Positions 9,132 to 18,433 of a DNA stretch of 64,000 nt are shown piece after piece. Origin of the DNA: Mesorhizobium sp. M9A.F.Ca.ET.002.03.1.2 (GTDB lineage: Bacteria > Pseudomonadota > Alphaproteobacteria > Rhizobiales > Rhizobiaceae); NCBI RefSeq assembly GCF_003952365.1, contig NZ_CP034443.1, forward strand, positions 4,767,001-4,831,000, written 5' to 3'. Position 1 is the stretch's first letter; each line of letters opens with the position of its first letter. A model generated the notes under the pieces. The model worked only from the letters and a program-made list of their open reading frames with translations. It had not been told where the DNA came from and searched no databases. The position numbers were made by a program, and so were the translations under genes.

Positions 9132-9138
9132 GTCAGGT

Positions 9139-9603
9139 TCATTCGACTTCGAAGACGGCTTCGATTTCCACTGCGGCATTAAGCGGCAGCGAGGCGCTCC
9201 CGACGGCGGCGCGGGCGTGTTTGCCGCGATCGCCAAGCACCGCGACCAGAAAATCGGAGGCGCCGTTGGCAACCAGGTGCTGCTCGACGAAATCCGGCAC
9301 TGATGCGACAAAGACGGTGATCTTCACCAGCCGACGGATTTTCTCGAGGCTGCCAAGCGCCGCCTTGGCCTGCGCCAATATGTTGATCGCGCAGTATTTT
9401 GCCGCCTCCTTGCCGCCTGCGGTGTCGACATCGCGGCCGAGCAGTCCGCTGGCCTGCAGCTTGCCCTCCTTGAGCGGTAATTGCCCGGCGGTGAACAGCA
9501 GATTGCCTGACCTGCAATAGGGCACGTAGTTGGCGGCGGGCGCGGCGGCGACAGGAAGCGTCACGCCGAGATCGCTTAGCCGCTTTTCGATTGTTTCACC
9601 CAT
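9139..9603 (-). CDS. RidA family protein (YjgF/YER057c/UK114, long type)
   Basis: This 154-residue protein matches the longer RidA subgroup: a LLFTAGQLPLKEGKL strand near 33-48, an NILAQAKAALGSLEKIRRLVKITVFV segment near 73-99, and a HARAAVGSASLPLNAAVEIEAV C-terminus that contains the active-site SLP and E. The Arg that deaminates 2-aminoacrylate in true RidA is not clearly present: the sequence reads GKHARAAVG, where Arg precedes AAVG, compatible with the family. The family clears enamine/imine intermediates. It is first of a two- or three-gene minus-strand operon with the GDPD gene. Confidence 0.85.
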   Translation of the reverse strand: MGETIEKRLSDLGVTLPVAAAPAANYVPYCRSGNLLFTAGQLPLKEGKLQASGLLGRDVDTAGGKEAAKYCAINILAQAKAALGSLEKIRRLVKITVFVASVPDFVEQHLVANGASDFLVAVLGDRGKHARAAVGSASLPLNAAVEIEAVFEVE

Positions 9604-9741
9604 GGTATTTCCTTATTGCTTGAAGACGCCGCGCAGGCCGGGCCGAAATTGCTATTTTTGCCTCGCTTCCGCCACGACTTTTTTTAAGCTGGACCATCTT
9701 TCCCTGCGGCCTGCCATCAGCCGCTATGATCGGAGCCCCGT

Positions 9742-10569
9742 ATGAGCGCGACGCGCCTCGCATTCCACGCTGTCCTGCTGCCCACGCTATTCGCGGTGGC
9801 TCCTGCTTTCGCCGTGCCGACGCTGCAGGCGCATCGCGCTGTCTATGACCTCAGCCTGGACAAGGCCTCCGATCGCTCCGGCATCTCCGGCATCACCGGC
9901 CGCATGGTCTACGAGTTCAACGGCTCGCCTTGCGAAGGCTACACGGTGAAGTTCCGCTTCGTCACCCAGATTGTCACCAACGACAATACAAGGCTGACCG
10001 ATCAGCAAACGACCACTTTCGAGGACGCCGAAGGCAAGACCTTCTCGTTCGTGACAAAATCCTTCGTCGACCAGAACCTCGAAAAGGAGGTCAAGGGCAC
10101 CGCGACGAAGGAGGCGAAGGGCCTCAAGGTCGATATCGACAAGCCGGAGAAGAGCAGCCTCGAATTGGCGGCCACCCAGTTTCCGACCCAGCATCTGGTC
10201 GAACTGATCGACAAGGCCGAAAAGGGCGAAAATTTCTATGAAACCAACCTGTTCGACGGCTCGGAAGATGCCAACAAGGTAATGACCACCACCGTCGTCG
10301 TCGGCAAGAAGACCGATGCCGACAAGACCGACCCGGAAGCGTCGGCACTGGCTAAACTCGCCACCGACCAATATTGGCCGGTCGACATCGCCTACTTCGA
10401 CGACACCGACAAGTCAGGCGAGGAGGTGCCGGAATACCGGATCAGCTTCAAGCTGCATGAGAACGGCCTCACGCGCGACCTCGTCATGGACTACAACGAC
10501 TTCTCGATGACCGGCAAGCTGGTCAATCTGTCGTTGTTCGATCAGCCGAAAACCTGTCCGCCGAAATAG
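9742..10569 (+). CDS. eipB: Cell envelope integrity protein EipB (DUF1849)
   Basis: The 275-residue periplasmic protein has a cleavable signal peptide (hydrophobic core 8-22, ending AFA-VP). The mature part begins LQAHRAVYDLSLDKASDRSGISG, typical of DUF1849. The family forms a spiral beta-barrel stabilised by one disulfide between an early and a near-terminal cysteine; this protein has exactly two cysteines, C64 and C272, in those places. In Brucella EipB is needed for envelope integrity. It stands alone, with about 120 bases to the next gene. The family assignment is strong; the partner EipA is not in this window. Confidence 0.88.
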   Translation: MSATRLAFHAVLLPTLFAVAPAFAVPTLQAHRAVYDLSLDKASDRSGISGITGRMVYEFNGSPCEGYTVKFRFVTQIVTNDNTRLTDQQTTTFEDAEGKTFSFVTKSFVDQNLEKEVKGTATKEAKGLKVDIDKPEKSSLELAATQFPTQHLVELIDKAEKGENFYETNLFDGSEDANKVMTTTVVVGKKTDADKTDPEASALAKLATDQYWPVDIAYFDDTDKSGEEVPEYRISFKLHENGLTRDLVMDYNDFSMTGKLVNLSLFDQPKTCPPK

Positions 10570-10691
10570 GGCTCAGCTGCCGCAAACTACCGCTCGAGTT
10601 ATCCATGCGCGCCGCAGGGCGGCAAACGACTTGAACACGCCGCAATTGCGTCTCACCTTTTCCGCCGGCGTCAATCCAGCGGGGAAGCAGG

Positions 10692-11996
10692 GTGAGCAGA
10701 ATCGATGTGTTCGTGGCGCCGAAGCCCAATCCGGCGCTGATCAGAATCATGACGATCATCAACCGGGTTGTCATGCTGCACGGCATTCCCGGGTTTCGCG
10801 ACCTGTTGCCGTTCAACCGCCTGGCCGGATTGCGCGGCGTCGCCAATGTCCGCCACATCGACTTTCCGGTCGACGACCGGCAGCGGCTGAAGGCCTGTTG
10901 CGGCGCAGGCAAGGCGACGTTCATCACGCCCAACCATCCGGAATTCTTTACCGACTGGATGATCGACAAGGAGATCGTCTCGCGGTCAAGCCCGCTTGCT
11001 GCATCCTGGGCCACGCATGGCGTCGTCAACGGCCTCGGCCGGATCATGCAGAAATTCTGGCTGGCCAACAATCTGATCGCCCAGATTCCCGGCAACAGCA
11101 CTGCTGCCAAGAAACACTCGGTCGCCTGGGCGCTGAAAGGGCATGGCGTGCTCCTCCATCCCGAAGGCGGCGTCGGCTGGCATGCCAATGTCGTCGGTCC
11201 GCTGCTTCCGGGCGCGGTCGAGATGGCGTCCGAAGCGCTCAAGCGCGGCCGGGCTGCGGACCAGGACTTCAAGGTCTGGATCGCGCCGGTTGTCTGGAAG
11301 CTCGCTTTCACCAAAAATGTCGAGCCGGCGCTGGCGCAGGAATGCGCCTATGTCGAGAAAAGCCTGACGATCGAACGCAATCCCGCCGATACGCTGCCGG
11401 AGCGCGTTCACCACATCTATGCAACGCTGCTGTCGCGCGATGAGATTGCCTGCGGCAAGGTGCCCGACGAGCAGGCTTCGTATGCCACGCGTCAGAAGCA
11501 ACTGCTGCTCGATCTGAGCCGGCGCCTCGGGGAGCGTATTTCGGTCGATCCCGGCGCCAATGAGATCGCCGAGCTTTTGCGCCGGTCGCGCCGCTGGCTG
11601 CGGGACAATACGGGAAACGCCGAAGGGCAAAAGCAGGTCCGTGCGCTGGCGGACACGATCCAGCGTCTCCAACGCGTCGGACCATGGGCCTCGGCCAACC
11701 CGCGCATCACCCAGGAGGAGATCGCCGAGCATCTGAAGCGTATTCGCAACGACTACTGCAAGGGTAAGCTGCGCGACACGATCAACCGCTTCGTGCCGCA
11801 ACCGGCTGGGCCGCGCCGCGCCCACATCCGGGTGCCGGAGCCGTTGGGGCTGCACACCTGTCGCGGCTCGATCGAAGACGCGCTTGCGCAATTGCGTCAC
11901 CGCATGCAGGACACCATCACCGCAATCGTCGCCGACGTCGAGGCCGGCGGCGGCTTCATTTTCTATCCGAATCCCTTCTATCATCGCGATTCCTGA
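10692..11996 (+). CDS. PlsC-like acyltransferase, divergent
   Basis: The 434-residue protein starts at a GTG. The N-terminal half resembles glycerolipid acyltransferases: TFITPNHPEFFTDW provides an NH...D motif (H to D with five residues between, where the family norm is four), and VLLHPEGGVGWHAN corresponds to the FPEG substrate-binding block, followed by KVWIAPVVWKLAF. The C-terminal ~200 residues are helical and charged without a recognised domain (QKQLLLDLSRRLGERI, RALADTIQRLQRV). No membrane segment is obvious. It may acylate a lipid or another alcohol; the reaction is inference and the variant spacing makes activity uncertain. Confidence 0.65.
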   Translation: MSRIDVFVAPKPNPALIRIMTIINRVVMLHGIPGFRDLLPFNRLAGLRGVANVRHIDFPVDDRQRLKACCGAGKATFITPNHPEFFTDWMIDKEIVSRSSPLAASWATHGVVNGLGRIMQKFWLANNLIAQIPGNSTAAKKHSVAWALKGHGVLLHPEGGVGWHANVVGPLLPGAVEMASEALKRGRAADQDFKVWIAPVVWKLAFTKNVEPALAQECAYVEKSLTIERNPADTLPERVHHIYATLLSRDEIACGKVPDEQASYATRQKQLLLDLSRRLGERISVDPGANEIAELLRRSRRWLRDNTGNAEGQKQVRALADTIQRLQRVGPWASANPRITQEEIAEHLKRIRNDYCKGKLRDTINRFVPQPAGPRRAHIRVPEPLGLHTCRGSIEDALAQLRHRMQDTITAIVADVEAGGGFIFYPNPFYHRDS

Positions 11997-12056
11997 TCAA
12001 CGCAGCCCGGTTCGGCACAAGATGTCGGCGCAAGATGAAGGAGTACGGCAAGCCCC

Positions 12057-12335
12057 ATGGCGGTCTATGTCGACGCGGCGATCTGGAAATGGGTCGGCCA
12101 CCGCTGGTGTCATCTGCTGGCCGACGATACCGAAGAGCTGCACCGTTTTGCAGCACAGCTCGGCGTCAAGCGCTCGTCCTATCAGGGGCCGCCGAAGACA
12201 TCGGCGCCGCACTATGACATAACCGGCTTCGAGCGCGACCGCGCGGTGCGGCTTGGCGCCATCGAATGCAGCCGCGAGGAGATCGTTGCGGTCTTCCGGC
12301 GGGTGAAGATACCGAAAGGGAAGATACGGCCATGA
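12057..12335 (+). CDS. DUF4031 domain protein
   Basis: A 92-residue protein of the small DUF4031 family: it begins MAVYVDAAIWKWVGHRWCHLLADD and continues ELHRFAAQLGVKRSSYQGPP and HYDITGFERDRAVRLGAIECSREE, which are the conserved blocks. The biochemical function is unknown. It overlaps the LysE-family gene by 4 bases (ATGA at 12332-12335), so the two are translationally coupled. Confidence 0.85.
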   Translation: MAVYVDAAIWKWVGHRWCHLLADDTEELHRFAAQLGVKRSSYQGPPKTSAPHYDITGFERDRAVRLGAIECSREEIVAVFRRVKIPKGKIRP

Positions 12336-12943
12336 CTTTGACGGCATTTCTGGCTTACTGCGCAGCTATCACGCTTGCCGCCGCCACGCCTGGCCCGGCG
12401 ATGTTTGCGGTCATCACCAACGGCATCTCACGCGGGTTCGTTCGCGCCTTCATGGCCGGCATTGGCATCGCCGCCGGCGACGCGGTGCTGGTCACTTTGG
12501 CGCTGCTCGGCCTCGTGGCGTTGGCACAGACCTTCGAATGGGTGTTTCTCGCCCTGAAATATGCAGGTGCCGCCTACCTGGTCTTCCTCGGCATCAGGAT
12601 GTGGCGATCGGCCACCGCGCAACCGGACGGCCTGCAGGCGGTGCAGCCAAGGCTGTCCCGATCGTTTTTCCTCGGCGCTTCCATCGCGCTGGGCAACCCC
12701 AAGGCGATCCTGTTCCACGCTTCCATCATGCCACTGATCCTCGACCTCGACACGATGACCGTCGCTGACGGACTGCTCGTGGTTGCAGTGGTGATCAGCG
12801 TCAACATTCTCACCATGGGTGTCTATGCGGCGCTCGCCGGGCGGGCGTCGGGCTGGTTCAGGACGCCGAGGCGCGTGCATCTGATGAACAGGTTTGCGGG
12901 CGGTGCCATGATCGGCACCGGTGCGCTGATCGCCGCACGCTGA
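12332..12943 (+). CDS. LysE/RhtB family translocator
   Basis: A 203-residue inner-membrane protein with about six hydrophobic segments. The N-terminal [29 protein letters not shown] holds the TPGPA/GPAM signature of LysE/RhtB amino-acid exporters, and [24 protein letters not shown] contains the second conserved NPKA block. Members export amino acids or homoserine lactone-like compounds; the substrate is not readable here. The start at 12332 lies in the stop of the DUF4031 gene. A longer in-frame start at 12266 would overlap that gene more and is not preferred. Confidence 0.9.
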   Translation: MTLTAFLAYCAAITLAAATPGPAMFAVITNGISRGFVRAFMAGIGIAAGDAVLVTLALLGLVALAQTFEWVFLALKYAGAAYLVFLGIRMWRSATAQPDGLQAVQPRLSRSFFLGASIALGNPKAILFHASIMPLILDLDTMTVADGLLVVAVVISVNILTMGVYAALAGRASGWFRTPRRVHLMNRFAGGAMIGTGALIAAR

Positions 12944-12963
12944 ACCGCAAGACGCCGCAGCGC

Positions 12964-12992
12964 TTGCGTTTGTCGCGCATCCCCTCTATATG
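12964..12992 (+). promoter_or_regulatory. Probable sigma-70 promoter of rpsB
   Basis: TTGCGT (12964-12969) and TATATG (12987-12992) are separated by exactly 17 bases, 130 bases upstream of the rpsB start codon. It leaves room for a leader of about 120 nucleotides. Confidence 0.6.
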
Positions 12993-12999
12993 CGCGCTC

Positions 13000-13121
13000 A
13001 TTCCACACACGGACTTTGGTGTCTGCCCGGGAGAAATCCGGCTGAAACCTCCGGTGGCGTTCGAGGACAAAGTCCAAAAATGCCTGTGTCCGTGGAGGCT
13101 AACCGGAAAGGATACTCAAGA
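13000..13121 (+). promoter_or_regulatory. Structured rpsB leader, possible S2 autoregulatory site
   Basis: GGACTTTG (13011-13018) can pair with CAAAGTCC (13068-13075), enclosing a smaller hairpin CCGG-ctgaaacct-CCGG (about 13038-13054). A purine-rich GGAAAGGA ribosome site follows near the start. Ribosomal protein S2 represses its own leader in other bacteria; that this leader works the same way is inference. Confidence 0.45.
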
Positions 13122-13919
13122 ATGGCTCTGCCTGATTTCAGCATGCGCCAGCTTTTGGAAGCTGGCATTCACTTCGGCCACCAGACCCACCGCTGGAACC
13201 CGAAGATGGCGCCCTACATCTATGGCGCCCGCAACAACATCCACATCATCGACCTTTCGCAGACGGTGCCGCTGCTGCACCAGGCGCTGAAGCAGGTTTC
13301 CGACACCGTCGCCAAGGGTGGCCGCGTGCTGTTCGTCGGCACCAAGCGCCAGGCGTCCGACATCGTCGCCGATGCCGCGCAGCGCTCGGCCCAGTATTAT
13401 GTCAACTCCCGCTGGCTCGGCGGCATGCTGACCAACTGGAAGACGATCTCGAATTCCATCCAGCGCCTGCGCAAGCTCGACGAGATGCTGGCCGGCGAGG
13501 CCCAGGGGCTCACCAAGAAGGAGCGCCTCAACCTCGATCGCGAGCGCGAGAAGCTCGACAAGGCGCTCGGCGGCATCAAGGACATGGGCTCGACGCCCGA
13601 CCTGATGTTCGTGATCGACACCAACAAGGAAGCGATCGCCATCCTCGAGGCCAAGCGTCTCGGCATCCCGGTCGTCGCCATCATCGATTCCAACTGCGAC
13701 CCGGACAAGATCGACTTCCCGATCCCGGGCAATGACGATGCGGCCCGCGCTATCCAGCTCTATTGCGATCTGATCGCCAAGGCTGCAATCGACGGCATCG
13801 CCCGCCAGCAGGGCGCGCTCGGCGTCGACGTCGGCGCCTTGGCCGAGGCTCCGGTCGAGCCGGCACTCGATACGACCCCGGCCGCTGAGACACCGGCTGC
13901 CGAGACACCGGAAGCGTAA
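13122..13919 (+). CDS. rpsB: 30S ribosomal protein S2
   Basis: The 265-residue protein matches S2 from [35 protein letters not shown] onward, with the second signature [37 protein letters not shown] near 155-191. The last ~25 residues form a low-complexity Pro/Ala/Glu/Thr tail ([11 protein letters not shown]) common in rhizobial S2. The start at 13122 has GGAAAGGA upstream and gives the conserved N-terminus; an in-frame ATG at 12990 lies in the leader. It is followed by tsf after a short attenuator-like hairpin. Confidence 0.98.
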   Translation: MALPDFSMRQLLEAGIHFGHQTHRWNPKMAPYIYGARNNIHIIDLSQTVPLLHQALKQVSDTVAKGGRVLFVGTKRQASDIVADAAQRSAQYYVNSRWLGGMLTNWKTISNSIQRLRKLDEMLAGEAQGLTKKERLNLDREREKLDKALGGIKDMGSTPDLMFVIDTNKEAIAILEAKRLGIPVVAIIDSNCDPDKIDFPIPGNDDAARAIQLYCDLIAKAAIDGIARQQGALGVDVGALAEAPVEPALDTTPAAETPAAETPEA

Positions 13920-13923
13920 CAGC

Positions 13924-13943
13924 GAAGGCCGGTTTCGGCCTTC
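13924..13943 (+). terminator. Attenuator-like hairpin between rpsB and tsf
   Basis: GAAGGCCG-gttt-CGGCCTTC is a perfect 8-bp stem with a 4-base loop directly after the rpsB stop, followed by ATCTTTCTC. The weak T tract suggests partial termination that lowers tsf relative to rpsB or RNA end protection. Confidence 0.6.
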
Positions 13944-14034
13944 ATCTTTCTCATATTTTGGCGCGCTAAGCGCTGGCGCCAGGCGCATCACCGAGTCGGT
14001 GGTGCGTCGGTGCATTTTAAACGAAGAGGCGACA

Positions 14035-14958
14035 ATGAGCATTTCGGCTGCACAGGTCAAAGAACTCCGCGACTTGACCGGCGCGGGCATGATGGACTGC
14101 AAGGCGGCGTTGAACGAAACCAACGGCAACATGGAAGAAGCCGTCGACTGGCTGCGCAAGAAGGGCATTTCCAAGGCCGACAAAAAGGCCGGCCGCACCG
14201 CGGCCGAGGGTCTCATCGGCGTCGATTCCGGTATCCGTGAAGCAGCGGTCGTCGAGGTCAATTCCGAGACGGACTTCGTTGCCCGCAACGCCGCGTTCCA
14301 GGAGATCGTCGCCAACGTTGCCAAGGTCGCGCTTGCCTATGGCGGCAAGACCGAGGCCGTCGCGGCCGCCCCGTATCCGGGTTCGGACAAGTCGGTCACC
14401 GACACCATCAAGGACGCCGTCGGCACGATCGGCGAGAACCTTGGCTTTCGCCGTTCGGCCAAGCTCGCTGTCGAGCATGGCGCCGTCGCAACCTACGTCC
14501 ACAACGCGGTTGCCGACGGCCTTGGCAAGCTCGGCGTGCTGGTCGCCATCGAAACGACAGGCAACGCGCAGGCAGCCAACGCCTTTGCCCGTCAGGTCGC
14601 CATGCACGTCGCCGCCACCAACCCGATGGCGCTGACGACGGAGCAGCTCGATGCAGCCGCGGTCGAGCGCGAGAAGGCGATCTTCGCCGACCAGGCGCGC
14701 CAGTCCGGCAAGCCGGAAGCGATCATCGAGAAGATGGTCGAGGGCCGCCTGCGCAAGTTCTACGAAGAGGTCGTGCTGCTCAAGCAGGCTTTCGTGCTCA
14801 ATCCCGACATCACCGTCGAGAAAGCACTGAAGGATGCCGAGACAGAAATCGGCGCACCGGCCAAGATCACTGCCTATCTGCGGTTCGCGCTCGGCGAGGG
14901 CATCGAGAAGGAAGAGACCGATTTCGCGGCGGAAGTCGCGGCGGCGGTCAAGAAGTAA
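14035..14958 (+). CDS. tsf: Elongation factor Ts
   Basis: EF-Ts exchanges GDP on EF-Tu. The 307-residue protein opens [32 protein letters not shown], the canonical UBA-like N-terminal domain, and has the core TDFVARN signature near residue 78. The length matches alphaproteobacterial EF-Ts. The start at 14035 follows AAGAGGCGAC; an in-frame GTG-type upstream extension would add 12 unconserved residues. It is in the standard position after rpsB and before pyrH, from which it is separated by 318 bases containing terminator structures. Confidence 0.98.
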   Translation: MSISAAQVKELRDLTGAGMMDCKAALNETNGNMEEAVDWLRKKGISKADKKAGRTAAEGLIGVDSGIREAAVVEVNSETDFVARNAAFQEIVANVAKVALAYGGKTEAVAAAPYPGSDKSVTDTIKDAVGTIGENLGFRRSAKLAVEHGAVATYVHNAVADGLGKLGVLVAIETTGNAQAANAFARQVAMHVAATNPMALTTEQLDAAAVEREKAIFADQARQSGKPEAIIEKMVEGRLRKFYEEVVLLKQAFVLNPDITVEKALKDAETEIGAPAKITAYLRFALGEGIEKEETDFAAEVAAAVKK

Positions 14959-15044
14959 GCTGCCAGCACGGCAGCTTACGTCTCGCCATCACCATAAGAT
15001 TTTAACGGCCGGGCGTCCGCGAGGGGATGCCCGGCCGATTTTCT
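14956..15044 (+). terminator. Two hairpins after tsf; rest of tsf-pyrH gap
   Basis: The gap 14959-15276 (318 bases) has no gene I can support. TAAGCTGCC-agcac-GGCAGCTTA begins in the tsf stop codon. CGGCCGGGC (15006-15014) pairs with GCCCGGCCG (15029-15037), followed by ATTTTCT, a likely terminator. A third small hairpin GTCCGGC-tcgct-GCCGGAC lies at 15083-15101. The pyrH promoter should be in 15045-15276, but no clear -35/-10 pair stands out. Confidence 0.6.
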
Positions 15045-15276
15045 GTGTGGTATCGATGAGGCCAGGCAGGCGACGACAAGCCGTCCGGCTCGCTGCCGGA
15101 CCTGCTCATGCAACGTGCTTTTGCCGGCGTAGGCTAAGGATTGGAAGAGCGTTTTACGGCTCGGGCGCCGCGTGACATCGAGGCGCCCTTCGTGTATCGG
15201 AACGCCAATGTCTTGGGGCAGCGCCTGCGCGAGGGCAGCCACCCCGAACGCTCGTAGGCTTAACGATGAGGACCAG

Positions 15277-15999
15277 ATGACGGTGAAGCCCCTCTACCGA
15301 CGTGTCTTGCTGAAAGCGTCGGGCGAAGCGCTGATGGGTGAACAGCATTTCGGCATCGACGTGTCGGTCGTCGATCGCATCGCCGCCGACATCGCCGAGG
15401 CCCGCGCCATGGGCATTGAGGTCGGCGTCGTCATCGGCGGCGGTAACATCTTTCGCGGCGTCGCCGTTGCATCGAAGGGCGGAGACCGTGTCACCGGCGA
15501 CCACATGGGCATGCTCGCCACGGTCATCAACTCGCTGGCGCTGCGCACCTCGCTGAACAAGATCGGCGTCGACGCGGTGGTACTGTCGGCAATCGCCATG
15601 CCTGAGCTTTGCGAGAGCTTTTCGCAGCGCCAGGCCACCGCCTACATGAACCAGGGAAAGGTCGTCATCTTCGCCGGCGGCACCGGCAATCCGTTCTTCA
15701 CCACCGATTCGGCGGCAGCGCTTCGCGCTGCGGAAATCGGCGCCGATGCGCTGTTCAAGGGCACCCAGGTCGACGGCGTCTATTCGGCCGATCCCAAGAA
15801 GGAGCCGAACGCGACGCGCTTCGAACGCATCAGCCATGCCGAAGTCATAGAACGAGGCCTTTCGATCATGGACACGGCTGCGATTGCACTTGCGCGGGAA
15901 AACAACATTCCGATAATCGTCTATTCGATCCACGAGAGGGGTGGGTTCGGCGATATTCTGAGGGGCGGCGGCCGTTGCACGGTCGTCGCGGACGATTGA
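15277..15999 (+). CDS. pyrH: Uridylate kinase
   Basis: UMP kinase phosphorylates UMP to UDP. The 240-residue protein starts [21 protein letters not shown], with the amino-acid-kinase KASGEAL phosphate loop, then [29 protein letters not shown] and [19 protein letters not shown], all diagnostic for bacterial PyrH. The start at 15277 is preceded by GATGAGGAC. A longer in-frame start at 15172 is not conserved. It belongs to the conserved rpsB-tsf-pyrH-frr cluster. Confidence 0.97.
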   Translation: MTVKPLYRRVLLKASGEALMGEQHFGIDVSVVDRIAADIAEARAMGIEVGVVIGGGNIFRGVAVASKGGDRVTGDHMGMLATVINSLALRTSLNKIGVDAVVLSAIAMPELCESFSQRQATAYMNQGKVVIFAGGTGNPFFTTDSAAALRAAEIGADALFKGTQVDGVYSADPKKEPNATRFERISHAEVIERGLSIMDTAAIALARENNIPIIVYSIHERGGFGDILRGGGRCTVVADD

Positions 16000-16130
16000 T
16001 CGGAGAGACAGATCCCGAACCGAAGGTCCGCGTAAGCGAAAAGCGGGCGCCGGTTTTCTGGATTGAGGGCTCGAACACGGGATTTACCCCTGAAACAGTG
16101 AACCCGGGCCAACGGGTCGAGGAGATGACG

Positions 16131-16685
16131 ATGAGTGGCGAATACGATGATCTCAAGCGGCGCATGGACGGGGCGATAGCCGCGTTCAAGCACGATCTGG
16201 CTTCGCTGCGGACTGGCCGTGCGTCGAGCAACCTGCTCGACGCGATCCAGGTGCAAGCCTATGGCACCACCATGCCGATCAACCAGGTGGCAAACGTGTC
16301 GGTGCCGGAGCCGCGCATGATTTCGGTTTCGGTCTGGGACAAGTCGATGGTCGGCGCGGTCGATCGCGCCATCCGTGAATCCAATCTCGGCTTCAATCCG
16401 ATCGTCGACGGCACCAATCTCAGAATTCCGCTGCCCGAGCTCAACGAACAGCGCCGCAAGGAACTGGTGAAGATCTCGCATGGTTATGCCGAGAATGCGC
16501 GCGTCGCGGTGCGCCACGTGCGCCGGGATGGCATGGACTTTCTCAAAAAGGCGGAAAAGGACGGCGACATCAGCGAGGACGACCATCGCAAGCGGTCCGA
16601 CCAGGTACAGAAACTCACCGATGAGATGATCAGCACCATCGACCATCTGCTTTCCGATAAGGAAGCTGAAATCATGCAGGTTTAG
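16131..16685 (+). CDS. frr: Ribosome recycling factor
   Basis: The protein, of 184 residues, splits post-termination ribosomes with EF-G. Conserved blocks: [22 protein letters not shown] near the N-terminus, [16 protein letters not shown], and the C-terminal helical region with [16 protein letters not shown] and [15 protein letters not shown]. The ATG at 16131 has GAGGAG six bases upstream; the ATG at 16125 directly abuts that ribosome site, so 16131 is preferred. The same frame stays open far upstream across pyrH, but that part is not conserved. Confidence 0.97.
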   Translation: MSGEYDDLKRRMDGAIAAFKHDLASLRTGRASSNLLDAIQVQAYGTTMPINQVANVSVPEPRMISVSVWDKSMVGAVDRAIRESNLGFNPIVDGTNLRIPLPELNEQRRKELVKISHGYAENARVAVRHVRRDGMDFLKKAEKDGDISEDDHRKRSDQVQKLTDEMISTIDHLLSDKEAEIMQV

Positions 16686-16713
16686 GGTCGGTGTCCGATC
16701 CGAAAGCGAAACT

Positions 16714-17445
16714 ATGACAAGCCCTGCGCATGTCGCGATCATCATGGACGGAAACGGACGCTGGGCCAAGGCGCGCGGCATGCCGCGGCTTGCCGGCCAT
16801 CGTGCCGGCGTCGAGGCGTTGCGCAACACGGTGCGCGCCGCGCCTGGCCTCGGCATCTCCTTCCTGACCGTCTACGCCTTCTCGTCGGAAAACTGGTCGC
16901 GGCCGAAGTCCGAAGTCAGCGACCTGATGGGCCTGTTGAAACTCTTTATCCGCCGCGATCTCGCCGACCTGCACCAGAACGGCGTACGGGTCAGGATCAT
17001 CGGCGACAGGGCAGGGCTGCAGCCTGACATCAGGACCCTGCTCGAAGAGGCCGAAGCGCTGACCGTTCGCAACGAGGCGCTCACTCTGGTCATCGCTTTC
17101 AACTATGGCGGGCGCGACGAGATCGTGCGCACGGCGCGCAAGCTCGCCTCGGCCGTGGCGCGTGGCGAGCTCGACAGCGAGGCGATCACGGCCGAGTCCT
17201 TCGCCGGTTCTCTCGATACCCAGGGCATTCCGGATCCGGAACTGGTCATCCGCACCAGCGGCGAGCTCAGGCTGTCGAATTTCCTTCTGTGGCAGGCGGC
17301 CTATAGCGAGCTTGTCTTCCTGCCTTGCTACTGGCCCGATTTCAGCCGCGAGCATTTGGCCGACGCATTGCGCGATTTCGCCGGCCGCGAGCGCCGTTTC
17401 GGCGGGCTTGGCGCTCAAGACGTCGCTGTGACGGCCAAGGGATGA
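16714..17445 (+). CDS. uppS: Isoprenyl transferase (undecaprenyl diphosphate synthase)
   Basis: The enzyme condenses isopentenyl diphosphate units on farnesyl diphosphate to make the C55 carrier used for peptidoglycan and O-antigen. The 243-residue sequence has the cis-prenyltransferase opening [20 protein letters not shown] with catalytic D12, then [12 protein letters not shown] and the C-terminal [19 protein letters not shown] and [13 protein letters not shown] blocks. It overlaps cdsA by 4 bases (ATGA), so both membrane-lipid genes are coupled. Confidence 0.97.
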   Translation: MTSPAHVAIIMDGNGRWAKARGMPRLAGHRAGVEALRNTVRAAPGLGISFLTVYAFSSENWSRPKSEVSDLMGLLKLFIRRDLADLHQNGVRVRIIGDRAGLQPDIRTLLEEAEALTVRNEALTLVIAFNYGGRDEIVRTARKLASAVARGELDSEAITAESFAGSLDTQGIPDPELVIRTSGELRLSNFLLWQAAYSELVFLPCYWPDFSREHLADALRDFAGRERRFGGLGAQDVAVTAKG

Positions 17446-18302
17446 GCAACCTCCAGCTTCGCGTCATTTCTGCCGTGGTGCTTGCCGTCTTCACGCTTGG
17501 CCTGACCTGGCTCGGCGGACTGCCCTTCCGGTTGCTTTGCGCCGCCATGACGATCCTGATCTTTTACGAATGGACGCGGATGTGCCGCCCGGTCCCCGCC
17601 ACCAGTCTTGGTTTTCTGCCGGAAGCGCTGCTTCTGGTCTTCATCGGCGCCTTGATCGCCGGCTTGCCGGCGCCCTGGCTGCTGTTGCTTGTGGCTGTGC
17701 TGGTCGTTGTCACGCTGGTCGCGGCTTCGATGCGCCAGAGCTCGATGCGCCAGAGCTCGATACGCCAGAGCTCGATACGCCAGACGGGGCAATGGGACGC
17801 CTCCGGCCTTGCCTATGCCGCCGTTTCCGGCCTGTCACTTGCTCTTTTGCGCGACGGCGACCATCCCGGCCTCGTTGCCATTCTCTTCCTGTTCGCCGTG
17901 GTCTGGGCGACCGACATATCGGCCTATTTCGTCGGTCGCGCCGTCGGTGGCCCGAAACTGGCGCCGTCGATCTCGCCCGGCAAGACGCAGAGCGGAGCAC
18001 TCGGCGGCGCCGTCGGCGGCGTGGTCGCCGGGTTGCTTTTGGCTGCTGCGGCCGGAGCCGGCAATCTCGCAGTGCTCGGTGCCGTCGCGCTCGTGCTTTC
18101 GATCGTCGCCCAAGCCGGCGACCTTTTCGAATCATGGGTGAAGCGCCGCCATGACCGCAAGGATTCGGGCACGCTGATACCTGGCCATGGCGGCGTCATG
18201 GACCGGGTCGACGGGCTTGTCGCGGCGGCTTTCGCCCTGTACGTCATCGGCTGGATTTCGGCGACCGCCGACCATCCGGCACAGGGGCTGTTTCCAGCTT
18301 GA
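17442..18302 (+). CDS. cdsA: Phosphatidate cytidylyltransferase
   Basis: CdsA makes CDP-diacylglycerol from phosphatidate and CTP in the inner membrane. The 286-residue protein has multiple hydrophobic segments, the [25 protein letters not shown] block and the C-terminal signature [19 protein letters not shown] with its catalytic Asp residues. Residues 96-115 are an unusual in-frame tandem pentapeptide ([20 protein letters not shown]) between two membrane segments, adding four basic residues to a loop. The start overlaps the uppS stop. In many proteobacteria dxr follows cdsA; here rseP follows directly. Confidence 0.95.
   Translation: MSNLQLRVISAVVLAVFTLGLTWLGGLPFRLLCAAMTILIFYEWTRMCRPVPATSLGFLPEALLLVFIGALIAGLPAPWLLLLVAVLVVVTLVAASMRQSSMRQSSIRQSSIRQTGQWDASGLAYAAVSGLSLALLRDGDHPGLVAILFLFAVVWATDISAYFVGRAVGGPKLAPSISPGKTQSGALGGAVGGVVAGLLLAAAAGAGNLAVLGAVALVLSIVAQAGDLFESWVKRRHDRKDSGTLIPGHGGVMDRVDGLVAAAFALYVIGWISATADHPAQGLFPA
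17727..17786 (+). repeat. 15-bp tandem repeat, four copies, inside cdsA
   Basis: The unit TCGATGCGCCAGAGC occurs twice exactly (17727-17741, 17742-17756), then as TCGATACGCCAGAGC (17757-17771) and TCGATACGCCAGACG (17772-17786). The unit is in frame and encodes S-M/I-R-Q-S/T. Confidence 0.95.
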
Positions 18303-18433
18303 TCGGCATTGTTCTTGGCTGGCGCAGGATGCGCCATGGATTCGCCTGGATTGATGTCACAGTCGCGGCACAATCATTGCTGCGGAAGACTGGTTGCGGA
18401 AGAACATGCTGCGGATGAATTTGAGGGCATGAA

